The notes: generated by a model from the sequence alone, not told the origin. DNA of 16,584 bases from Parabacteroides sp. (GCA_020026285.1 JAHHQS010000085.1:1-16584); one strand, 5' to 3'; shown: positions 1 to 7,934, counted from the first letter of the stretch. Translations and numbers: made by a program.

Positions 1-209
1 ATCATACACACTGACCTTTATCTTAATTGTAAGATATTAAAATATAATGATATGCAAATTGATTTTCACAATCCGGCAGAAGTGACAGAAAACGTGGAAC
101 ATTTTTTCAAAAACATCAAAGGCTTTTTCAAAAACATAGGAAATAAATTCTTTTTCTCAATAACTTTTCCAAAACGGCAATCGATCAGACTTTATCTTCA
201 CCTTTATCT
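1..209. other. Non-coding left edge beyond the terminator
   Basis: I see no convincing gene here. A plus-strand open frame from 52 runs through the terminator and into the 3' end of the DUF418 gene, so it is not credible. Two small structures are visible: a 7-bp inverted repeat with a 4-nt spacer (19-36), and a 14-bp direct repeat TTTTTCAAAAACAT at 103-116 and 124-137, offset by 21 bp. Both are AT-rich and may be chance. Confidence 0.4.
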
Positions 210-252
210 AAAAAAAGCGTCTATGAATAAAAACACATTTATTCATAGACGC
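210..252 (-). terminator. Strong intrinsic terminator closing the leftward operon
   Basis: A perfect 15-bp inverted repeat (217-231 with 238-252) encloses a 6-nt loop. Read on the minus strand, the stem is followed directly by seven Ts (210-216), the classical Rho-independent layout. It starts about 20 bp past the stop of the DUF418 gene. On the plus strand the stem is followed by a weaker AAAATTTTAT stretch, so some bidirectional activity is possible. Confidence 0.9.
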
Positions 253-271
253 AAAATTTTATATATTAGAA

Positions 272-1459
272 TTATTGATGTTTTTTACCATACCAGGTTA
301 ATCGATGCCAAATAGTTTCTAATGGTCCTCTTTGGAAATAACGGAACCACCAGTGAGCAAAAGCAATCTGAAGCAACAAACATACAATTCCTATTAACAA
401 GCTTGACGTTGTACTACACACCAAATGCAATTCCAGTCCATAACCAAAATAGATAAAACTTCCAACAATTGATTGTGTAACATAATCTGTCAAACTCATT
501 TTACCATAAGGAACCAATATCTTCTGTACTTTTCCTTGATTTACCCAATACAACATCAAAAATCCAGAAACGATCAGCAACATTGCAGCCAAATTATACC
601 ATGAATCAAAAATAGTTCTTAGAGAAGTTTTCATAAAAGGATTTCCTACCTGAGAATAGATAAAACCTTTCAAATAATATAAGAAAACAGCCGAAGGTAA
701 TGCAATGGCAGCTACTCTTTGCCAAAAAGTAGATGTTTTAGCACGTTGTTGTTCATCAGAATATAGAAACAGACCTTTCCGTCCAAGTAACATTCCGAAC
801 ATAAACAATGCAGCACTTTGGAATACACGACCATGAGTCCATGCCCAATTTAAACTAGCCAATTGTCCAACCACAATATTTGCTTTTAACATCTCCCAAA
901 AAGAATGACCTTCCAACTGAGGGTATACATCTCCTAAAGAATAAAGAGGGCGTATTGGTGTTGCGTCGGATGTAATAAGAGCATAAATAACTTTTCCCCA
1001 TTCCATTGGCTGAAGCATCAAAAATAAAGCGATCCAAAATATCGTGCGATCTTTTAAATGTCTGACAGGAATCATCACAAAGCCCACCAAGGCAAACAAA
1101 ACCAACACTTCACCCGGAAAGAAAATAGAATTGATACAACCAAACAGCAATAAGAATATCAATCTCAAAACATATCTATTTCTGAAATCCTCCCCCCTCT
1201 TTTCACAATTATGATTTTGCAAATAAAAAGTAAAACCAAATAATAATGCAAATATGGCATAAGATTTTCCAGAAAACGAGAAGAATAACATATCCCATAA
1301 ATGCTTATCCAAACTTGATAACCACGGAGATGTTACTTCAGGAAATGAATAAAAATTGAAATGCTCAATATTATGCAGTAACATAATAGACAATACTGCA
1401 AATCCACGAAGAGCATCTACAGCAAACACTCTGTTTTTCTTACGTGTTATTTCACTCAT
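272..1459 (-). CDS. DUF418 family multi-spanning membrane protein
   Basis: A 395-residue, very hydrophobic inner-membrane protein. The N-terminus has the DALRGFAVLSIMLLHN segment typical of DUF418 and acyltransferase-3-like proteins. The C-terminus has the DUF418 signature: GKMSLTDYVTQS, then a helix pair, then an aromatic/basic tail with HWWFRYFQRGPLE. I estimate about eight to ten membrane segments. The family is widespread; some members are thought to act in export or in acyl transfer at the membrane, but no firm general function is established. It is the last gene of the cluster, 45 bp after the propeller lipoprotein gene, and the strong terminator at 210-252 follows. Whether it serves the upstream pathway, for example by moving or acylating a compound, cannot be told from sequence. 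The family call is secure; the role is unknown. Confidence 0.85.
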   Translation of the reverse strand: MSEITRKKNRVFAVDALRGFAVLSIMLLHNIEHFNFYSFPEVTSPWLSSLDKHLWDMLFFSFSGKSYAIFALLFGFTFYLQNHNCEKRGEDFRNRYVLRLIFLLLFGCINSIFFPGEVLVLFALVGFVMIPVRHLKDRTIFWIALFLMLQPMEWGKVIYALITSDATPIRPLYSLGDVYPQLEGHSFWEMLKANIVVGQLASLNWAWTHGRVFQSAALFMFGMLLGRKGLFLYSDEQQRAKTSTFWQRVAAIALPSAVFLYYLKGFIYSQVGNPFMKTSLRTIFDSWYNLAAMLLIVSGFLMLYWVNQGKVQKILVPYGKMSLTDYVTQSIVGSFIYFGYGLELHLVCSTTSSLLIGIVCLLLQIAFAHWWFRYFQRGPLETIWHRLTWYGKKHQ

Positions 1460-1504
1460 GGTATTATTTCAATATATAACTAAATAAGTAATCCTAGAAT
1501 TATA

Positions 1505-2392
1505 CTATTTCACAAGAGAAATTGAAGAAATCATTCCAAAGTTCTTGTTATCATTGATACTCCAAATAACTTTTTGATTTTTGTCTATTTGTATCAATTG
1601 AGGTATTTTCTTATCGGCTACACTTTTATCATGTCCCTGCCAGTTACAAACATAAATATCACCATTATCCATAGGCAAAATCTGTGCAACAAAACAGAAC
1701 TGAATACCTTCAATATCACCAGAATTAACAGTACGTAAGATTTCTCCTGATTCCAGGTTAAACTCAACAAAACGATGAGAATCACCACAGGCACCAATAT
1801 AATTACCATTTGGTAATAAACTTACACCATACATGTTTCCCGGCATTTTGATTGTTCTTAATAAATTACCCTTAACATCTACAACACGAACATCGGCAGT
1901 AGCAAATAAAGGAATCAGGTAGTTACCATTTTTATCAACATTAACATGGCGGAATTGAGCATGAGGATGGTCAATACCTGTTTCGTAATGTGTTTCTTTT
2001 ACGATTTTACCTTTTGGAGTTACTTCGAATATTTTTGCAGGATGGCCACATTCGGCAATTAAATAATTTCCATTATCTAAAACACGGGCTGTCTGGAATT
2101 CAGAACCTTGATCTGCAGCGATATTCCAAAGTTCTTCGCCCTTCATATTAATAAGCTTTGCACCCTTCTTATAAGAGAAAAGGATATTTCCATCGGGAGT
2201 CCAGGTTGCAGAATTACATTCCCAGCCTTCTTCTATAGGATGTTCCCATTCAACTTTCTTTGTTTCCTTATCAATAATAACAATTTTGTTCCAACCAGAA
2301 CCTGCTAATAAAAGTTTTTCACTTTTCTGACCACATGAAAATAATCCCAACATCATGCAAGTCATAAATAAATAAGTAAATACAGATTTCAT
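1505..2392 (-). CDS. Beta-propeller lipoprotein (PQQ/NHL-like repeats)
   Basis: A 295-residue predicted lipoprotein. The leader ends in a lipobox LFSC with the acylated cysteine at residue 20. The mature part is almost wholly a beta-propeller, with at least five repeats built on a D/P-x-G-N-Y-L-like core (TPDGNILFSY, LDNGNYLIAE, DKNGNYLIPL, LPNGNYIGAC, MDNGDIYVCN) spaced about 40-50 residues apart. No heme motif and no catalytic domain are visible. Such propellers usually bind ligands or act as scaffolds; a few related arylsulfotransferase-like folds are enzymes. Residues after the cysteine (GQKSEK) do not give a clear surface-export signal, so periplasmic or surface location is open. It is separated from the aldolase gene by 92 bp holding a hairpin, so it may be expressed at a different level from the genes upstream. 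Function unassigned. Confidence 0.75.
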   Translation of the reverse strand: MKSVFTYLFMTCMMLGLFSCGQKSEKLLLAGSGWNKIVIIDKETKKVEWEHPIEEGWECNSATWTPDGNILFSYKKGAKLINMKGEELWNIAADQGSEFQTARVLDNGNYLIAECGHPAKIFEVTPKGKIVKETHYETGIDHPHAQFRHVNVDKNGNYLIPLFATADVRVVDVKGNLLRTIKMPGNMYGVSLLPNGNYIGACGDSHRFVEFNLESGEILRTVNSGDIEGIQFCFVAQILPMDNGDIYVCNWQGHDKSVADKKIPQLIQIDKNQKVIWSINDNKNFGMISSISLVK

Positions 2393-2408
2393 ATTAAATA
2401 TTAGATAA

Positions 2409-2429
2409 AAAGCTGATGAAATCAGCTTT
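2409..2429 (-). terminator. Hairpin between the aldolase and propeller genes
   Basis: A perfect 9-bp inverted repeat (2409-2417 with 2421-2429, arms AAAGCTGAT/ATCAGCTTT) with a 3-nt loop. On the minus strand it ends in TTT followed by TTATCTAA, a short T-run, so it could be a weak or leaky terminator. It lies 17 bp before the start of the propeller gene. Confidence 0.5.
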
Positions 2430-2470
2430 ATTTCTCACACTAGATAAGAAATATCACCGATTCCATCAGC
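2412..2470 (-). promoter_or_regulatory. Possible competing RNA fold overlapping the hairpin
   Basis: On the minus-strand RNA, GCTGATGGAAT (2470-2460) can pair with AUUUCAUCAGC (2422-2412): eleven consecutive pairs including one G-U, across a 37-nt loop. This uses the second arm of the 2409-2429 hairpin, so the two folds exclude each other. The layout resembles an attenuator with an anti-terminator. It is seen in sequence only; no ligand or leader peptide is evident. Confidence 0.3.
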
Positions 2471-2484
2471 CATAAAAAATATAA

Positions 2485-3357
2485 TTATTTAGACAAATCT
2501 TGATACATTTCGTATCCTTGCTCAGCAGTAATACCTGTATGTACTACAGCATGAACAGCTTGAATCATTGCAAGAGGATTTTCGCTTTGGAAAACATTAC
2601 GTCCCATATCTACACCGCAAGCGCCATCTTGAATTGCTTTGTAACAAAGCTGAAGAGCTTCTAATTCAGGAACTTTCTTACCACCTGCAATTACAATAGG
2701 AACAGGACAAGTTGCAGCGACACGTTCAAAACCGTCACAATAATAAGTCTTCACAATACTTGCTCCATTTTCAGCACAAATACGAGATGCCAATGCAAAA
2801 TATCTAGCATCACGAGCCATTTGCTTACCAACTGCTGTTACTCCCATTACAGGAACTCCATAACGGTTACCCAAGTCAACAGCTTTTACCAAGTTAGCTA
2901 CTGTTACAGCTTCACGTTCTTCATCTCCGGCAGCCATCATAACAGCCATTGCTGATGCATTAAAACGAATAGCATCTTCAACATCGATCAAAACGTTACG
3001 ATTCAATTCTGTAAGAATAGATGAACCTGCATCAGAACGAAGACAAACAGGCTTATTTGTAGATGCTGGAATTGAAGATTGTAGAATACCGCGTGTACAC
3101 ATCAAGCAATCAGCATATTGTGTAAGAGGAACGATATTCAAATCAATACGTTCAAGACCAGATGTTGGTCCCATAATAAAACCATGGTCGAATGCCAATA
3201 AGACTGCACGTCCTGTCTTAGGATTAAAAATACGACTCAAACGATCTTTCATACCCCAAGGCAAATTTTCAGCACCTTTTACATGAAAACTCTGCAAAGA
3301 CTTGTTTTCACCTAATTCGAAATTATTAGCTTCTTTGAAGCCATCCATATCTGGCAT
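2485..3357 (-). CDS. lsrF: LsrF-like class I aldolase/thiolase (DeoC/FbaB superfamily)
   Basis: A 290-residue cytoplasmic TIM-barrel enzyme, the same length as E. coli LsrF (about 291) and, from memory of that protein, similar along its whole length. Matching blocks include WGMKDRLSRIFNPKTGR, AFDHGF, GPTSGLERID, CTRGIL, IVKTYYCDGFER, CPVPIVIAGGKK and GVDMGRNVFQS. Lys203 falls at the Schiff-base lysine of LsrF, and Asp57-His58 form the conserved DHG motif. LsrF completes AI-2 breakdown by transferring an acetyl group from 3-hydroxy-2,4-pentanedione-5-phosphate to CoA, leaving dihydroxyacetone phosphate. No lsrK, lsrG, lsrR or lsr transporter gene is nearby. Instead the gene follows dhaL by 41 bp, so the substrate may be a related phosphorylated hydroxyketone. 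Fold and active site are secure; the true substrate is inference. Confidence 0.88.
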   Translation of the reverse strand: MPDMDGFKEANNFELGENKSLQSFHVKGAENLPWGMKDRLSRIFNPKTGRAVLLAFDHGFIMGPTSGLERIDLNIVPLTQYADCLMCTRGILQSSIPASTNKPVCLRSDAGSSILTELNRNVLIDVEDAIRFNASAMAVMMAAGDEEREAVTVANLVKAVDLGNRYGVPVMGVTAVGKQMARDARYFALASRICAENGASIVKTYYCDGFERVAATCPVPIVIAGGKKVPELEALQLCYKAIQDGACGVDMGRNVFQSENPLAMIQAVHAVVHTGITAEQGYEMYQDLSK

Positions 3358-3398
3358 ATAACTTTTCTATTTAAAATTAAACAATAATATAATCTTAC

Positions 3399-4010
3399 TT
3401 ATACTTCTGCAAAAGAAGCAAACATACAACTCCAAGATGCAGCGCCACTATCCATAAATCCAATTGAACGTTCTCCATAATTACGAGCACGACCAAAATT
3501 AGCTTTCATTTGGACTGTAGATTCTGCTCCAGCTAAAGCAGCTTCTGCCCCAGCTTTCAAAATGTCCTTGATGTCCTCAGAAGAACAATTCTGCATTGCT
3601 TCTACAGCAGGAATCAATGCATCCATCATTGTCTTGTCGCCGACTTTCGCATTAGTCTGTTGTTTTACATTTGCCAATCCTCCAGCAAACATTTTTTTCA
3701 CACCTGCAGCATCTAATTCTGTACCTTGGGCATTATCACTCATACCTAAGAAAAGAGATCCTAACAATGTACTTGTAGAGCCACTGACTTCTAACATTAC
3801 ATTCATACCCATATCCGACAACATAGATTTAAATTCAGTACCTTGTTGGGCAGAATGAACAATACTAGACAAAGCTGTTACAATTGCAGTTCCATGGTCA
3901 CCATCACCAATTACTGCATCTAATTTTGAGAATTCTTCCTCTCTTGCTTTTATGTTTTCCAAAGCTTTGTTCATCATCGCTTTGAAATCCACAATAGTTA
4001 ATTTATCCAT
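3399..4010 (-). CDS. dhaL: DhaL: nucleotide-binding subunit of a dihydroxyacetone-type kinase
   Basis: A 203-residue all-helical DhaL-family protein, close to the usual length of about 210. The Mg-nucleotide site is visible as DAVIGDGDHG (residues 31-40), giving Asp31, Asp36 and Asp38 as the expected magnesium ligands. The glycine-rich cap is SGSTSTLLGSLFLG, and the C-terminal GRARNYGERSIGFMDSGAAS is the family signature. DhaL holds ADP/ATP and phosphorylates the ketone bound covalently by DhaK. The start lies 5 bp after the dhaK stop, so the two are translationally coupled. No dhaM phosphotransferase gene is present in the window, so the kinase may use free ATP or borrow a PTS protein encoded elsewhere. 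Assignment as DhaL is firm; the phosphoryl donor is unknown. Confidence 0.92.
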   Translation of the reverse strand: MDKLTIVDFKAMMNKALENIKAREEEFSKLDAVIGDGDHGTAIVTALSSIVHSAQQGTEFKSMLSDMGMNVMLEVSGSTSTLLGSLFLGMSDNAQGTELDAAGVKKMFAGGLANVKQQTNAKVGDKTMMDALIPAVEAMQNCSSEDIKDILKAGAEAALAGAESTVQMKANFGRARNYGERSIGFMDSGAASWSCMFASFAEV

Positions 4011-4015
4011 ACCTT

Positions 4016-5032
4016 TTATTTACCTAAAACAGTCCAATAAGGAGCATTAGAAGGTTTATTTTCCAAATAATTAATAAGTTCTTCGTCCAATACAGCCATG
4101 ATCATCTGGAAACCTGCCTGTTCCTGAACTGTAAGAATTTCCTGAATACGACTACTTACAACCTTGATTCCACGACTTTCCAATTCATGATAAGCCTTAC
4201 GGAAAACAATGTCTAATTCCATATGGGTTGTAGCACCTACACCGTTAATGATCAACATTACTTTACTTCCTTCAGCCGGTTTTAATTGCTGACATAACAA
4301 ATCAACCATTTCAGCAGCAGTTTCATCAGCAGAAACTAAAGGTTTCTGGCCACCGCCACCTTCACCATGCTGTCCCATACCGATTTCCATAACACCAGCT
4401 GGAAGGTCAGTGATTGTTGCACCGTTCTGTGGATGTGTACAAGCACGCATAGCAACAGCCAAAGTAGCACAATTGTTAGTATAACGTTCACCTAATTCTA
4501 CTAATTCATCCAAAGTTTTTCCTTCTTCAGCAGCAGCACCTAAAATTTTATACAAAGGAACGCAACCAGCCAAGCCACGACGATCTTCATTGTCAGCTCC
4601 AATACCAGCACTAATATCGTCATGAGTAACAACTTGTTTTACTTTAATACCAACACGAGCAGCCAATTGACAAGCCATATTAGCACTCATTCTATCTCCT
4701 GAGTGATTTAATACAACTAACAAAATTCCAGCTTCACGCTTCATTAATTGTAATGCCTGGAATACACGCTGTGCTCCTGGTGCAGCAAAAATGTCTCCTA
4801 CTACAGAGCAGTCTAACATTCCTTCGCCAACAAATCCACTCAAAGCTGGCTCATGTCCAGAACCACCTAAAGTTACAATAGCAACCTTGTCTTCACTTTT
4901 AGGATTTGCACGCACAACTATGTTTTCACCACCTAATTTCACTTGTTTTGGATAAGCCAAAGTTAATCCTTCCAACAACTCCGGAGTAATATTCTCAGGG
5001 TCATTAATAAATTTTGTCATTATTTTTGCCAT
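4016..5032 (-). CDS. dhaK: DhaK: substrate-binding subunit of a dihydroxyacetone-type kinase
   Basis: A 338-residue cytoplasmic protein of the DhaK family, slightly shorter than E. coli DhaK (about 356). The key residues are all present: GGSGHEP with His60, NHSGDRM with Asp113, and GMGQHGEG with His222, the histidine that in the family forms a hemiaminal with the ketone substrate. RRGLAG and the C-terminal NGVGATTHMEL block also match. The loop after His222 is unusually glycine-rich (HGEGGGGQKP) where E. coli has HGEPGI, which may mark a different substrate subgroup such as a tetrulose or longer dihydroxyketone. It sits between the VOC gene (21 bp) and dhaL (5 bp). With DhaL it should phosphorylate a dihydroxyketone. 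The family is firm; the natural substrate need not be dihydroxyacetone. Confidence 0.93.
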   Translation of the reverse strand: MAKIMTKFINDPENITPELLEGLTLAYPKQVKLGGENIVVRANPKSEDKVAIVTLGGSGHEPALSGFVGEGMLDCSVVGDIFAAPGAQRVFQALQLMKREAGILLVVLNHSGDRMSANMACQLAARVGIKVKQVVTHDDISAGIGADNEDRRGLAGCVPLYKILGAAAEEGKTLDELVELGERYTNNCATLAVAMRACTHPQNGATITDLPAGVMEIGMGQHGEGGGGQKPLVSADETAAEMVDLLCQQLKPAEGSKVMLIINGVGATTHMELDIVFRKAYHELESRGIKVVSSRIQEILTVQEQAGFQMIMAVLDEELINYLENKPSNAPYWTVLGK

Positions 5033-5053
5033 AGCAATTAATTTAAGAGTTAA

Positions 5054-5398
5054 TTATTTAAATTCCATTAATTCAAGAGCAATACCTTCTTCTTCAATGA
5101 AAGCAATTGTCAAATGTTCGTCACAAACAGCAGGGCCAAAAAGTAATTTCTTACCCACAAGGGCTTCTTCCAATGATGGAACCTGATATGCAATATGAGC
5201 AGTAGTCAGTACCAATTCAGGAAGAGGACTTTCTCCCGATTCTAAATAGATAAATTCTATTTTATTATCACTCTTTGAAAAATCTGTTAACCAGACATTC
5301 AAACCTTCGTTATACATTGCTCCTTCCGGTTTATAATTTACCGGAATACCAAAATGATTTAACGTTCTCATAGCACTAGCTTTTTTTATATTAAACAT
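5054..5398 (-). CDS. Small VOC (glyoxalase/epimerase-like) metalloenzyme
   Basis: A 114-residue protein with the two beta-alpha-beta-beta-beta repeats of the vicinal oxygen chelate fold. The likely metal ligands occur once per quarter: His15 (LNHFGI), Glu48 (KIEFIYLE), His68 (TAHIAY) and Glu109 (IALELMEF), the HEHE pattern of glyoxalase I, methylmalonyl-CoA epimerase and related isomerases. There is no signal peptide, so it is cytoplasmic. The start lies 7 bp before ccsBA ends in transcription order and dhaK follows by 21 bp, tying it to the kinase-aldolase steps. VOC enzymes act on vicinal oxygens, often by isomerising or epimerising hydroxyketones or by adding or removing glutathione. An isomerase acting between kinase and aldolase, as LsrG does in AI-2 breakdown, would fit but is inference. 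Confidence 0.72.
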   Translation of the reverse strand: MFNIKKASAMRTLNHFGIPVNYKPEGAMYNEGLNVWLTDFSKSDNKIEFIYLESGESPLPELVLTTAHIAYQVPSLEEALVGKKLLFGPAVCDEHLTIAFIEEEGIALELMEFK

Positions 5399-5405
5399 AA
5401 AATTA

Positions 5406-7850
5406 TTAACTTTCTGTCTGACTCTTACGAAATTTAAAATATGCCATAAACGACAATAATAATATTATCGCAAATGCCAAAATTATATATATAAATATTC
5501 CATTTACATTATCATTTTCTCCATAAGAATGCATTCCACTTAAAAAATAATTTACTCCAAAGAAAGTCATCAGTACAGAAGCAAAAGCTATCACTGAACC
5601 AAAATTGAATGACCAAGGAGTATAAATATTCTTAACCAGTCGCATATGTACAACCAATGCATAAACAATCATTGTTATCAATGCCCAAGTTTCTTTTGGA
5701 TCCCATCCCCAATAACGTCCCCATGATTCATTGGCCCAAACAGCACCTAAAAATGTACCAATGGTCATTAAAGCTAAACCTATCAGCATGGACAATTCAT
5801 TAACTATTGTTAATTCTTTAATCCTACTTGTCAGTAAATTTCTATTCTTATCGTTTAAGAAAGAGAATAGAAACATATTTGTTATACCAAGAAGACAACA
5901 AATGCCAAAAAATCCATAAGCTGCAACAATCACAGCAACATGAAACATTAACCAAGGTGACTTCAAAACCGGAACAAGTGGACTAATCTGCGGATCCATC
6001 CAGTTTAAACCTGAAACGAACAAAATGATACCACCAAATAAGGTTGCTAAAGCCATTGTTATTTTACTACGGCGTACAAATAATAAACCTGCAAATACTG
6101 TTGCCCATGATACATAGACCATTGTTTCGTATGAATTACTCCATGGAGCATAACCCGCAATATACCATCGAACACCCATTCCATAAGTATGGAAACCGAA
6201 AACAGCTATAGCTACACCAAGTAACAACCAGAAAACGATATCTGTTTTTCGTGAAAATCCAAACATGCCCATAAAAGACAAGATCAATAATATTCCACCT
6301 GTTATCAAATAGCCAATTTTACATAATCGAAATATATTCATCTTGTTGTATTGAATTTCAGCTTGCATTTTTTTAGGACTTATATCCAAACCTTTAGACT
6401 TTGCTTGCTGATAAGTATCAATCATACCTAATACTTCGTCAGCTTTAGTCCAATCCTGTGATCGCAAAGCAGATTGCACTTCGACTAAATACCAAACAAA
6501 AACTTTGGAAACAAACATTGAATCTTTCCCTGAATAAACTGACAAATCATCACCTGGAGCATACCAGGTATGATTAGGATCATCTTCTTTAGGAAAAATC
6601 TTTATTCGCTGATAATTGAAAACCTGATGAAGTATATTGACTTGCTCATCAAGTTTCATTAGATCCTTATCATATTTACTACGTTCACCGGGCATTTTAG
6701 CATAGGCAGCTTCAACATCTGGCCCCAATCTATAAGTGCCTAAAGAATCAAACAATTGTAGATAAGAGCATTCATCTTCTGATAATTTAAAGCGCGATGA
6801 TATATCATTATTTGAAAAACGGATTATCGGTATTCTCATCCACATATCGGGCATAGCCATTAAGCTCAATAAAAATTGATCAGAATTTAAATGGCCCCAA
6901 TTTTCTTCCTTGTGCAATTTACGAAGAACTTCTGAAGAAAATGTATTCATAGGAATCATTCTTCCATTTTGAGCTTGTACAGGCAAAGAGCCGAAACGTT
7001 CGGCATGTTTTTTGTTTACCTGAAATTGCATGACAATGGATTTCATATCCCTGTTCTCCTGAGCATCAAGTTCATTTGGAGATAGAACGAACAATGCTAT
7101 TAATGCGATAGCTACAAATGGTGTTGAACGCAAATTTTTCAACTGACGGCTTAAATATCTAAAACGGGAATTCTTTCCTAAAATACAAAAGACAAAACCC
7201 AAAGCCAACAGGAAATATCCTGTATAAGTAATGTTCCGGCCAGTGACATCTCTATTTACAGAAAGAATTGTACCTAATTCATCCTTATCATAAGAAGCCT
7301 GGAAAAATCTATAACCTTTTACATCTAGAACATTATTCATAAAAATCAGTTCTTTACGTGTTTCACCATCAACATGAACCAATACCTCACTTTCAAAAGA
7401 AGAAGGACTTGAAGAACCTGGATAACGAGTTAAAGTAAATTTTATCAATTCTACTTTAAAAGGAAGGACATGGAAACTGGTTTTATCACCTTCCCTAACA
7501 GCTATTTTATTACTAATTTCACCTTCGCGTAAATGAAGAATTCCTTCTTCACTAAATAAATGGGAATACATGGCTCCTGTTAAAATAACTATAAAAGCAA
7601 AATGTGTTAATAATAATCCCCACTTACCAGATTTTAACAAATTATATTTCCATACGATAGACAAGAAATTCACAATCATTAAAAACTGCCAAAAAATAAA
7701 AATAGGCGAATAATAAATTATCGCTTTTGCAGCTGGTGTCCCCATATATTTTTCAATAAATGTTGCAATGGCTAGACCACAAGCATAAACAAGTAGAAGG
7801 ACAAGAGTTGATATATAAGAAGAAGCAATTCTTAAAAAAGTAGATTTCAT
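5406..7850 (-). CDS. ccsBA: CcsBA: fused ResB-CcsA cytochrome c synthase (system II)
   Basis: An 814-residue polytopic membrane protein. Residues 1 to about 240 form a ResB-like part with four membrane spans and an intervening exported strand-rich region. About 265-500 is a large exported segment. About 505-805 is CcsA with its tryptophan-rich heme-binding motif WGRYWGWDPKE (710-720). Four histidines stand where this family uses two transmembrane and two external histidines to handle heme: His83, His637, His735 and His774. The protein carries heme across the membrane and attaches it to CxxCH motifs. The likely clients here are the two di-heme proteins encoded upstream in the same orientation. 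It starts 84 bp after the HzsA-like gene, past a stem-loop, and the VOC gene follows by 7 bp. A nitrite-reductase role, common for Bacteroidales homologues, is not suggested since no nrf genes are present. Confidence 0.93.
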   Translation of the reverse strand: MKSTFLRIASSYISTLVLLLVYACGLAIATFIEKYMGTPAAKAIIYYSPIFIFWQFLMIVNFLSIVWKYNLLKSGKWGLLLTHFAFIVILTGAMYSHLFSEEGILHLREGEISNKIAVREGDKTSFHVLPFKVELIKFTLTRYPGSSSPSSFESEVLVHVDGETRKELIFMNNVLDVKGYRFFQASYDKDELGTILSVNRDVTGRNITYTGYFLLALGFVFCILGKNSRFRYLSRQLKNLRSTPFVAIALIALFVLSPNELDAQENRDMKSIVMQFQVNKKHAERFGSLPVQAQNGRMIPMNTFSSEVLRKLHKEENWGHLNSDQFLLSLMAMPDMWMRIPIIRFSNNDISSRFKLSEDECSYLQLFDSLGTYRLGPDVEAAYAKMPGERSKYDKDLMKLDEQVNILHQVFNYQRIKIFPKEDDPNHTWYAPGDDLSVYSGKDSMFVSKVFVWYLVEVQSALRSQDWTKADEVLGMIDTYQQAKSKGLDISPKKMQAEIQYNKMNIFRLCKIGYLITGGILLILSFMGMFGFSRKTDIVFWLLLGVAIAVFGFHTYGMGVRWYIAGYAPWSNSYETMVYVSWATVFAGLLFVRRSKITMALATLFGGIILFVSGLNWMDPQISPLVPVLKSPWLMFHVAVIVAAYGFFGICCLLGITNMFLFSFLNDKNRNLLTSRIKELTIVNELSMLIGLALMTIGTFLGAVWANESWGRYWGWDPKETWALITMIVYALVVHMRLVKNIYTPWSFNFGSVIAFASVLMTFFGVNYFLSGMHSYGENDNVNGIFIYIILAFAIILLLSFMAYFKFRKSQTES

Positions 7851-7870
7851 TTACACAAAAAATTCTAAAG

Positions 7871-7915
7871 ACTGCATCAGAGAAATGTAAGAATTATCAC
7901 AGTCTCTGATGCAGT
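7871..7915 (-). terminator. 13-bp stem-loop between the HzsA-like gene and ccsBA
   Basis: A perfect 13-bp inverted repeat (7871-7883 with 7903-7915, arms ACTGCATCAGAGA/TCTCTGATGCAGT) around a 19-nt loop. It starts 20 bp after the stop of the HzsA-like gene. On the minus strand the first run of Ts (TTTTTT) lies about 7 nt beyond the stem, further away than in a classical terminator. It could be a leaky terminator or an RNA-stability or processing element that lowers ccsBA expression relative to the heme proteins. Confidence 0.6.
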
Positions 7916-7934
7916 AGTTTATTTATAAAAAAGA

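Noticed and set aside
103..137. 14-bp direct repeat near the left edge
   Set aside because: Short, homopolymer-rich and in AT-rich non-coding DNA; could be chance and has no associated element.
52..315. 87-codon plus-strand open frame with a plausible-looking start
   Set aside because: It reads straight through the strong terminator hairpin and into the antisense of the DUF418 3' end, and the second half is low-complexity and unlike a protein.
5406..7850. Nitrite reductase (nrf) locus suggested by ccsBA
   Set aside because: No multiheme NrfA or NrfH-like gene is present; the only CxxCH sites seen are in the two propeller-type proteins.
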